A DNA stretch of 6,749 nucleotides from positions 1 to 6,749 of the forward strand of contig JAVBLF010000137.1 of the NCBI GenBank assembly GCA_031553675.1. Reading direction: 5' to 3'. The position numbers were made by a program, and so were the translations under genes. This DNA comes from JAVBLF01 sp031553675. Its GTDB lineage: Bacteria; Bacillota; Clostridia; Christensenellales; CALWSW01. Numbering within the stretch: position 1 is the first letter of the stretch; every line of letters starts with the position of its first letter. The notes beneath the pieces are model-generated. The model did not search any database and was not told the origin of the DNA. It was given only the letters and a program-made list of their open reading frames with translations. Below are positions 1-5,093 of the stretch, piece by piece.

Positions 1-57
1 TTGATAATCGCCCCTACATCCCGTGAACCTTGTTTGTGCGCCTGTAGGGGCGATTAT
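1..57. repeat. Partial copy of the palindromic intergenic repeat (module B), cut by the window edge
   Basis: Bases 4-18 and 43-57 form a perfect 15-bp inverted repeat around a 24-base spacer. The arms and most of the spacer match the complete element at 117-190, so this is another copy of that element whose left end lies outside the window. Just inside the outer end of the right arm, base 58 departs from the complete copy and the sequence runs straight into module A. No coding potential was seen. Confidence 0.85.
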
Positions 58-64
58 GAACGCC

Positions 65-125
65 AATCAAGGGTTGAACTTTGTTCAGGCAAAAATGGGA
101 TGATCCTTATGGTACGCGGGCGATT
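65..125. repeat. 61-bp direct repeat (module A), left copy
   Basis: This stretch recurs in the same orientation at 6584-6644 with only two substitutions and no gaps. The two copies therefore bracket the whole agmatine locus about 6.5 kb apart. The module begins AATCAAGGGTTGAAC and ends inside the palindrome core. The short open frame through it (ending FVQAKMG then stop) has no credible start signal, so I treat the module as non-coding. Confidence 0.9.
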
Positions 126-190
126 GATAATCGCCCCTACATCCTGATAACCTTGTTTGTGCGCTTGTAGGGGCGATTATCAATCGCCCG
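117..190. repeat. 74-bp element with perfect 25-bp terminal inverted repeats
   Basis: Bases 117-141 are the exact reverse complement of 166-190, with a 24-base centre between them. Each arm itself contains the palindrome GGGCGATTGATAATCGCCC (118-136, and in reverse sense at 171-189). The DNA or RNA can therefore fold either as one long hairpin or as two small ones. The size and layout resemble a REP/MITE-like non-autonomous element. No target-site duplication is obvious at its edges and no transposase is present. Bidirectional termination or an mRNA-protecting role is possible but not shown. Confidence 0.88.
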
Positions 191-305
191 TTGCAGCAAA
201 ACAGCCTCGCGATACGTTAGGTTGGTAACCCTTGATTGGCGTTATCAATCGCCCGCTGCAACAAAACGGCCGACACGTTGCGGTTTGTAACACTTGAATG
301 ACGTT
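185..305. repeat. Degenerate tandem pair of module C
   Basis: The segment from CGCCCG at 185 to about 249 is followed by a diverged, slightly shorter copy from CGCCCG at 250 to about 305. Shared landmarks are the TGCA(G/A)CAAAACGGCC-like start, a CGTT block, and an (AC)CCTTGATTGGCGTT-like end. The first copy is also found inverted at the right end of the window: 142-240 matches the reverse complement of 6651-6749 with about nine mismatches over 99 bases. The second copy is clearly older or less constrained. The tandem ends about 35 bases before the regulator's -35 box. Confidence 0.75.
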
Positions 306-340
306 AATTCTCTCGCATCGAGCTGCTCTCTGCGCTTCTC

Positions 341-369
341 TATACAGCTTTCCGAATGTTTGATATAAT
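341..369 (+). promoter_or_regulatory. Sigma-70-type promoter with extended -10 for the RpiR regulator
   Basis: A perfect TATAAT lies at 364-369, preceded by TG at 361-362 (extended -10). A 17-bp spacer separates it from TATACA at 341-346, a 4/6 match to the -35 consensus. Transcription would begin near 376, giving a leader of about 40 bases before the ATG at 415. Imperfect GTTT/AAAC arms (358-361 and 372-375) flank the -10 and could be an autoregulatory site, but this is weak. Confidence 0.7.
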
Positions 370-414
370 TGAAACGGCAGGTTTTTCCACAAACGGCTTT
401 TGGCGAGGTGTGCT

Positions 415-1182
415 ATGTCTTCCGACTTTTTCGATGTGACGCAAAAGACGCACCCCCGGCTGAACCAGACCGAGAGGGCTTTGTTTGACTACGTCGTCAA
501 AAACATGGACAAGGTCAAGAACATGAGCATCCAAAAGCTTGCGGCGGAACGCTACCTCTCGACGACGACGATCTTCCGCTTCACGCAAAAGCTCGGCTTT
601 TCGGGCTACTCGGATTTCGTCAACAGCCTGCTGATCACCGCCCACCACAACCCGCGTTCCGATGTACCGGACGTGATGCAAAAAAAGCAGTACAGCCAGG
701 AATACCTCAAAAACGTCATGGAAGCGGTGCGCGTGATGCCGCGCGAAAAGGTCGCGCTGGTGCATGAAGTGCTGGAAAGGCGGCCCAACGTCTACATCGT
801 CACGGACGAGCACACGAACGATGTCGGGCGCTATTGCGAGCGCCTTTTCATGGGTTTGGGACTGCGTACCTATTTTCCTGAAGTCGCCTACCAGGTCAAC
901 GCCGTACTCGACTTGATCGAAGACGGCGATCTTTTGATCGCGCTCTCCTACTCGGGGCAGGACGCCAACCTCATTCACATCGTCGAGCGCATCTTTCTCG
1001 ACAAACACCCCTTTCTGCTCTCGGTCACCCGCGCGGACAACAACGCCATCCAGAACATGTCCGACGCCAATTTTTACGTCTTTGCCGACGAAATCCGCCT
1101 GCACGACATCGATTTGACGTCACGGGTTTCAATGCTGATGATACTCGAACTTCTTGTCTACGACGCGATCGCGGCGGAATAA
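415..1182 (+). CDS. RpiR-family transcriptional regulator (HTH plus SIS domain)
   Basis: A 255-residue cytoplasmic DNA-binding protein, the usual size for the RpiR/MurR family. The N-terminal helix-turn-helix region covers about residues 1-77; the recognition segment is around 40-70 (KLAAERYLSTTTIFRFTQKL, then GFSGYSDF). A SIS domain follows at about 122-250, with the conserved SYSGQ loop at 178-182. Known members bind phosphosugars through this domain, but the first SIS loop here (about 126-136, YIVTDEHTND) lacks the usual Gly/Ser-rich phosphosugar contact, so the ligand may differ. ATG 415 is chosen because GAGGTG at 405-410 sits just upstream; an in-frame TTG at 400 has no such site. The gene is 207 bases upstream of the putrescine carbamoyltransferase start in the same direction. 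No convincing terminator follows, so readthrough is possible. Inference: it controls the agmatine genes. Listeria has, as I recall, an RpiR-type gene beside its agmatine cluster, whereas Enterococcus uses a LuxR-type AguR. Confidence 0.9.
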   Translation: MSSDFFDVTQKTHPRLNQTERALFDYVVKNMDKVKNMSIQKLAAERYLSTTTIFRFTQKLGFSGYSDFVNSLLITAHHNPRSDVPDVMQKKQYSQEYLKNVMEAVRVMPREKVALVHEVLERRPNVYIVTDEHTNDVGRYCERLFMGLGLRTYFPEVAYQVNAVLDLIEDGDLLIALSYSGQDANLIHIVERIFLDKHPFLLSVTRADNNAIQNMSDANFYVFADEIRLHDIDLTSRVSMLMILELLVYDAIAAE

Positions 1183-1272
1183 TATTCTCAAAAAAGTAAC
1201 AAAATACACAATGCAAACCATTGATACAAAAGGCCGGAATGAACTAGACATTGCGGGTATTTTTTTGGTATC

Positions 1273-1301
1273 TTGACAGTGTAAAGTACTTTTCATTCTT
1301 C
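1273..1301 (+). promoter_or_regulatory. Candidate promoter of the ptcA operon
   Basis: A perfect -35 hexamer TTGACA is at 1273-1278. No good -10 lies at standard spacing: CATTCT at 1294-1299 (15-bp spacer) and TTCTTC at 1296-1301 (17-bp spacer) are poor. The promoter may thus be weak or need activation. An alternative is TATATT at 1362-1367 with TTGGTT at 1338-1343 (18-bp spacer), which would leave only a short leader before the ribosome binding site at 1378. Transcription of the operon from this gap is probable; the exact start is uncertain. Confidence 0.45.
1280..1295. promoter_or_regulatory. Candidate operator palindrome TGTAAAGT/ACTTTTCA
   Basis: Seven of the eight base pairs of this 16-bp dyad match, with a perfect AAAGTACTTT core at 1283-1292. 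It starts one base after the TTGACA box and fills the promoter spacer, where a bound repressor would block RNA polymerase. TGTAA/TTACA-type dyads are known for RpiR-family proteins such as HexR, which makes the neighbouring regulator the first candidate. A catabolite-response (CcpA) element is an alternative, but the central CG typical of cre sites is absent. Confidence 0.5.
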
Positions 1302-1389
1302 ATTCCGGCGTACAACTGCTATTTGACCTGTTTATCTTTGGTTTCGAATGTCGCAGAAATATATATTCAAACAAAATAGGAGGGTTATC

Positions 1390-2394
1390 ATGGCACGCAT
1401 TAAGGATTTTATCGATACCACGCCTTTCACCAAGGACGAAATCCTGCACATCATCAATCTTTCCCTCACGATCAAAACATGCATCAAGAACGGTTACTAT
1501 CCGCCGCTGATGCAGAATAAAAACCTCGGCATGATCTTTGAGCAAAGCTCCACCCGCACCCGCGTTTCGTTTGAAACGGCGATGGAACAGCTCGGCGGCC
1601 ACGCGCAGTACCTCGCGCCTGGCCAGATCCAGCTCGGCGGCCACGAGACGATCGAGGATTCCGGCCGCGTGCTCAGCCGCCTGGTCGACATCCTGATGGC
1701 GCGCGTCAACCGCCACGCGACCGTCGAAAACCTGGCGCGTTGCGCGAGCATCCCCGTCATCAACGCGATGAGCGATTACAACCACCCGACCCAGGAGATC
1801 GGCGACGCGATCACGATGATCGAGCACCTGCCCGCAGGCAAGCGCATGGAAGATTGCAAGGTCGTCTTTGTCGGCGACGCGACGCAGGTCTGCGCCTCGC
1901 TGGCTTTCATCACGACGAAGCTGGGCATGCATTTCGTGCAGTTCGGACCCAAGGGCTACCAGCTCCGCGCCGAACACATCGCGATCTGCGAAGAGAACGT
2001 CAAGAACTACGGCGGCAGCTTCACGATCACCGAAGACGAAGACGAAGCCATGAAAAACGCTGACTTCATTTATACCGACGTCTGGTACGGCCTTTACGAC
2101 GACGAGCGCACGACCGAAGACTGCCTGCGCATCTTTAGCCCGAAGTATCAGGTGGCGGACGCCATGATGAAAAAAGCGTCGCCCCACGCCAAGTTCATGC
2201 ACTGCCTGCCCGCGTCGCGCGGCATGGAAGTGACGGACGAAGTGCTCGATTCGGATTACTCGATCGCCTTCGACGAAGCCGGCAACCGCCTGACGGCCAT
2301 GCGCGGTCTGCTCGTTTACTTCATCCAGAAGACCGAAGTGGACGAGAAAGCCGTCGCGGAAGCCAAAGCAAAGCTTGAAACCTTGCTTCCGTAG
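1390..2394 (+). CDS. ptcA: Putrescine carbamoyltransferase
   Basis: A 334-residue cytoplasmic enzyme of the aspartate/ornithine carbamoyltransferase family. It converts N-carbamoylputrescine and phosphate to putrescine and carbamoyl phosphate, the second step of the agmatine deiminase pathway. Carbamoyl-phosphate motifs are STRTR (54-58), HPTQ (132-135) and HCLPASRG (271-278). Features separating it from ornithine carbamoyltransferase are YLAPGQIQLGGHETIED (74-90) and DVWYGLYD (230-237) in place of the OTC-type DVWxSMG loop. The C-terminal tail (about 315-334) is predicted helical, matching the extra helix known in Enterococcus faecalis PTC. ATG 1390 is chosen for the strong AGGAGGG at 1378-1384 with a 5-base gap; an upstream in-frame ATG at 1348 would put this site inside the gene. 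Two perfect hairpins follow the stop before the permease gene. The symbol aguB is also used. An anabolic OTC is the main alternative and is unlikely given these motifs and aguA nearby. Confidence 0.95.
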   Translation: MARIKDFIDTTPFTKDEILHIINLSLTIKTCIKNGYYPPLMQNKNLGMIFEQSSTRTRVSFETAMEQLGGHAQYLAPGQIQLGGHETIEDSGRVLSRLVDILMARVNRHATVENLARCASIPVINAMSDYNHPTQEIGDAITMIEHLPAGKRMEDCKVVFVGDATQVCASLAFITTKLGMHFVQFGPKGYQLRAEHIAICEENVKNYGGSFTITEDEDEAMKNADFIYTDVWYGLYDDERTTEDCLRIFSPKYQVADAMMKKASPHAKFMHCLPASRGMEVTDEVLDSDYSIAFDEAGNRLTAMRGLLVYFIQKTEVDEKAVAEAKAKLETLLP

Positions 2395-2408
2395 AAAGTG
2401 TGTTGCTA

Positions 2409-2459
2409 TGGGGGACTTCGTCCCCCAAACCCCCGACTGAAGGGTCAAGGACCCTTCAG
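2409..2459 (+). promoter_or_regulatory. Two perfect hairpins between ptcA and the first permease
   Basis: Hairpin 1 pairs 2409-2416 with 2420-2427 (8 bp, loop TTC). Hairpin 2 pairs 2437-2446 with 2450-2459 (10 bp, loop AAG). Neither is followed by a U-run, so they are not standard intrinsic terminators. They sit in the 147-base untranslated gap after the ptcA stop, about 80 bases before the next start. Likely roles are stabilising the 3' end of ptcA mRNA, RNase processing, or partial termination. The same style of GGGGGAC/GTCCCCC stem is, as I recall, common between genes in GC-rich clostridia, so it may be a dispersed repeat. A short reading frame at 2408 (ten codons) looks incidental. Confidence 0.7.
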
Positions 2460-2541
2460 AATCCCCTTCGATTTTCGAAAAACCCAAACAACAGCACAAT
2501 TGCATTACAAAATCGATCATCACCCGAAAGGGGAGACGCAG

Positions 2542-3900
2542 TTGAAACCAAAGAAATTTCGTTTGTTCGACGCGGTGCTCGCCGCAGTCTGCATCATACT
2601 CGTCGTCGAAGCGGCTGCACCGTCGGCTGCGATCGGCAACAGCCAGTACTTTTGGTGGCTCTTTCTGCTGGTGGCGTTCTTTCTGCCCTATGGCCTGGTT
2701 TCGGCGGAACTCGGCACGACCTATACCGACGAAGGTGGGCTTTTCGACTGGGTGAAACGCGCGTATGGCCGCAAATGGGGCAGCCGCGTCGCCTGGTATT
2801 ATTGGATCAACTTCCCGATCTGGATGGCGTCGCTGGCCGTGTTGTTCACGACGGTCATCGATCAAGCCTTTGGCGTCAGCCTGCCGCTCTACGTGTCGCT
2901 GCCGATCCAGCTCGTCTTCATTTGGGCGGTTTGCATCCTGAGTCTGTATTCCATTTCCGAGAACAAGATGCTGATCAACATCGGCACCTTCTGCAAAATC
3001 CTGCTGATGCTCGCGCTCGGCGGCTTCGGCATCTACTTTGCTCTCACCCATGGCGCAGCCAACCCGGTGCATTCGGTGCGCGATCTTTTGCCGAGCTTCG
3101 ACGGCATCCCCTTCATCGCCGTCATCCTGTTCAACTTCATGGGTTTTGAGGTCGTGACGACCTTCGCGTCCGAGATGGAAAACCCGCGCAAACAGATTCC
3201 CCAGGCGCTGCTGCTCGGCGGCATTCTGATCGCGGTCTTCTACGTCTTTGCGTCTTTTGGCATCGGCGTCGCGATCCCGATCGATGATCTGTCGGCCTCG
3301 GGCGGCTTCATGGACAGCTTCCTTTATTTCTTCGCGGGGCTGAACATCACCAACAAGCTTCTCCTGGGACTGATCGGCGTCATGTTCCTCTACACGCTGG
3401 TCGTCAACCTCCTGTCATGGGCGCTGGGCGTCAACTATGTCGCCTCGTATGCCGCCGACTCGAACGCCATGCCGGCCGTCTTCGGCAAGCGCAACAAAAA
3501 CGGCGCGCCCATCGGCGCCAGCATGATCAATGGCATTCTCGCCAGCGTCATGGTGATCATCGCGCCGATGATCCCGAACGAGGATATCTTCTGGGGTTTC
3601 TTCGCGCTTCAGGTCATCACGCTTTTGACGAGTTACATCGTCATGTTTCCCGCCTTCAAAAAGCTGCGCCGCATCGACCCGCACACCGAACGTCCCTTCC
3701 GCGTACCGGGCGGCCCGCTGTTGATCAACCTGATCACCTATGTGCCCCTCGTCCTCCTGGTGCTCGCTGCGGTGTTCTGCATGGTCTACCCCAACGGCGA
3801 CGGCACCTGGACCTTTGACAGCCTGCTCCTGATCGGCACGATCGCTGCCGTCGTCGTGGGCGAAATCATCACCTACCTCACCGGCAGAAAGGAAAAGTGA
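2542..3900 (+). CDS. aguD: APC-family permease, probable agmatine/putrescine antiporter
   Basis: A 452-residue integral membrane protein with about 12 hydrophobic segments and no signal peptide, matching the APC superfamily in length. Recognisable features are the TM1 region AAAPSAAIGNS (24-34), the EGG loop motif (64-66), the TM6 signature FNFMGFE (197-203) and the late RPFRVPGG motif (384-391). Its place between ptcA and aguA is that of the agmatine/putrescine exchanger in Firmicute agmatine clusters, so exchange of agmatine for putrescine is the likely role; sequence alone does not prove substrate. The start is set at TTG 2542: GGGGAG at 2530-2535 is six bases upstream, and the resulting KPKKFRLFD start aligns with the second permease. 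A longer frame back to 2398 would translate through two hairpins and reads as low-complexity residues. The stop nearly touches aguA, implying translational coupling. A related paralogue lies at 5094-6443. Confidence 0.85.
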   Translation: MKPKKFRLFDAVLAAVCIILVVEAAAPSAAIGNSQYFWWLFLLVAFFLPYGLVSAELGTTYTDEGGLFDWVKRAYGRKWGSRVAWYYWINFPIWMASLAVLFTTVIDQAFGVSLPLYVSLPIQLVFIWAVCILSLYSISENKMLINIGTFCKILLMLALGGFGIYFALTHGAANPVHSVRDLLPSFDGIPFIAVILFNFMGFEVVTTFASEMENPRKQIPQALLLGGILIAVFYVFASFGIGVAIPIDDLSASGGFMDSFLYFFAGLNITNKLLLGLIGVMFLYTLVVNLLSWALGVNYVASYAADSNAMPAVFGKRNKNGAPIGASMINGILASVMVIIAPMIPNEDIFWGFFALQVITLLTSYIVMFPAFKKLRRIDPHTERPFRVPGGPLLINLITYVPLVLLVLAAVFCMVYPNGDGTWTFDSLLLIGTIAAVVVGEIITYLTGRKEK

Positions 3901-3905
3901 ACGAT

Positions 3906-4997
3906 ATGAAGCGTTTGGAAAGCACCCCGAAGAAAGACGGTTTCCGCATGCCCGGCGAGTTCGAGCCGCACGAGGGCACTTGGATCCTTTGGCCGGAACG
4001 CCCCGACAATTGGCGTCTCGGCGCCAAACCCGCGCAGGAAGCGTTCGTCCAAGTCGCCGAAGCGATCTCCCAGTTCGAGCCTGTGACGGTCGCCGTCTCG
4101 AAGCGACAGTACGACAACGCCGTCAATTCGCTGCCCGACTGCGTGCGCGTCGTCGAGATCGCGAACGACGACGCCTGGGTCCGCGACTGCGGCCCGACCT
4201 TTGTCGTCAATGGCAGCGGCGAGGTGCGCGGCGTCGATTGGGAATTCAACGCCTGGGGCGGCCTCGTCGATGGGCTTTACTTCCCCTGGGATCAGGACGA
4301 CCGCGTCGCCCACAAGATCTGCGAGATCGAGCGCAAGGCCTCTTACCGCAGCAACGGCTTCGTGCTCGAAGGCGGTTCGATCCACGTCGACGGCGAAGGC
4401 ACGCTCTACACGACGGAGGAATGCCTGCTGTCCGAAGGCCGCAATGCCCACATGACGAAAGACGAGATCGAGGCGACGCTCAAGGAATACCTCAACCTCG
4501 AAAAAGTGATCTGGCTGAAAAAAGGCATTTTCAACGACGAGACGAACGGCCATGTCGACAACATACTTTGCGTCGTGAAGCCAGGCACTGTCATGCTGGC
4601 CTGGACGGATGACGAAAGCGATCCGCAATACGAGATCAGCGCGGAAAACCTGCGCATCCTCGAGAGCAGCACGGACGCCAAAGGCCGCGCGATCGAGGTC
4701 ATTAAAATGAGGCTGCCCAAGCCCGTGTTGATCACTGAAGAAGAATCAGTCGGCGTCGACGCCATCGAAGGCACCCTGCCCCGTCTGGCGGGCGATCGCC
4801 TGGCCGCGTCCTACGTGAACTTCTACATCGCGAACGGTGGCATCGTCTTCCCGCTCTTCGGCGATCCCAACGACGAGAAGGCGCGTGAGACGCTCGAAGC
4901 CGCCTTCCCCGGCCGCAAAGTCGTCGGCGTGCCCGCGCGGGAAATCCTGCTCGGCGGCGGCAACATCCACTGCATCACCCAGCAGCAACCGAAATAG
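3906..4997 (+). CDS. aguA: Agmatine deiminase
   Basis: A 363-residue cytoplasmic enzyme that hydrolyses agmatine to N-carbamoylputrescine and ammonia; it belongs to the peptidyl-arginine-deiminase-like (PF04371) group. Motifs run in the expected order: MPGEFEPHEGTWILWPERPDNW (15-36, shown split as MPGEFEPHE and WPERPDNW), DDAWVRDCGPT (88-98), NAWGGLVDG (115-123), VLEGGS (153-158), NGHVD (214-218) and GGGNIHCITQQ (350-360). By comparison with E. faecalis AguA the catalytic residues are Cys355, His216, Asp94, Glu155 and Asp218, all present. Length is that of the family. ATG 3906 is 12 bases after AAAGGA (3888-3893); an in-frame GTG at 3897 overlaps the permease stop by four bases but is only three bases from that site. 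Either start is possible and changes only three residues. The gene is cotranscribed with the upstream permease. It is an intact enzyme with no missing key residue. Confidence 0.96.
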   Translation: MKRLESTPKKDGFRMPGEFEPHEGTWILWPERPDNWRLGAKPAQEAFVQVAEAISQFEPVTVAVSKRQYDNAVNSLPDCVRVVEIANDDAWVRDCGPTFVVNGSGEVRGVDWEFNAWGGLVDGLYFPWDQDDRVAHKICEIERKASYRSNGFVLEGGSIHVDGEGTLYTTEECLLSEGRNAHMTKDEIEATLKEYLNLEKVIWLKKGIFNDETNGHVDNILCVVKPGTVMLAWTDDESDPQYEISAENLRILESSTDAKGRAIEVIKMRLPKPVLITEEESVGVDAIEGTLPRLAGDRLAASYVNFYIANGGIVFPLFGDPNDEKARETLEAAFPGRKVVGVPAREILLGGGNIHCITQQQPK

Positions 4998-5024
4998 CGC
5001 GCTCGAACGCGAAATCCTGCCGTC

Positions 5025-5055
5025 GAAGGGCTGCCGAAACGAGATGCAGCCCTTT
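5025..5055 (+). promoter_or_regulatory. Intercistronic hairpin between aguA and the second permease
   Basis: AAGGGCTGC (5026-5034) pairs perfectly with GCAGCCCTT (5046-5054), with one extra G-T pair outside and an 11-base loop. No U-tract follows, so it is more likely a processing, stability or attenuation element than a full terminator. It lies 28 bases after the aguA stop and about 40 bases before the next start, inside a 96-base gap with no evident promoter. Confidence 0.6.
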
Positions 5056-5093
5056 GGCGTAACCAACACGACTGCCGTAAGGGGCGTGTCTGC

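Larger units (their letters stand above)
1233..1309. promoter_or_regulatory. 11-bp perfect inverted repeat enclosing the ptcA promoter region
   Basis: GCCGGAATGAA at 1233-1243 is the exact reverse complement of 1299-1309, with 55 bases between them. The arms bracket the TTGACA box and the 16-bp palindrome. Their centres are 66 bp apart, about six helical turns, which would suit a regulator that tetramerises or loops DNA. A protein-binding role is inference. An RNA hairpin with a 55-base loop is less likely, because the left arm lies upstream of the proposed promoter. Confidence 0.5.

Noticed and set aside
1..305. CRISPR array
   Set aside because: The repeats are palindromic modules of different lengths with conserved, not unique, sequence between them. 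There is no regular repeat-spacer period and no cas gene.
1209..1267. Terminator after the regulator (CAATG/CATTG stem and a T-run at 1259-1266)
   Set aside because: The stem has only five AT-rich pairs and lies about 35 bases before the T-run, so the two do not form a terminator.
1348..1389. Upstream ATG extending putrescine carbamoyltransferase by 14 residues
   Set aside because: The strong AGGAGGG at 1378-1384 points to ATG 1390, and no such site precedes 1348.
2398..2541. N-terminal extension of the first permease, giving a 500-residue protein
   Set aside because: It would run through two perfect hairpins, has no ribosome binding site at 2398, and is absent from the paralogous permease. 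TTG 2542 has a well-placed GGGGAG and aligns with the paralogue's start.
1300..3072. Long open frame on the minus strand (590 codons)
   Set aside because: It is the complement of ptcA and the first permease. It is rich in His, Arg, Asp and Val as expected from GC-rich antisense, has no recognisable domain, and crosses the intergenic hairpins.
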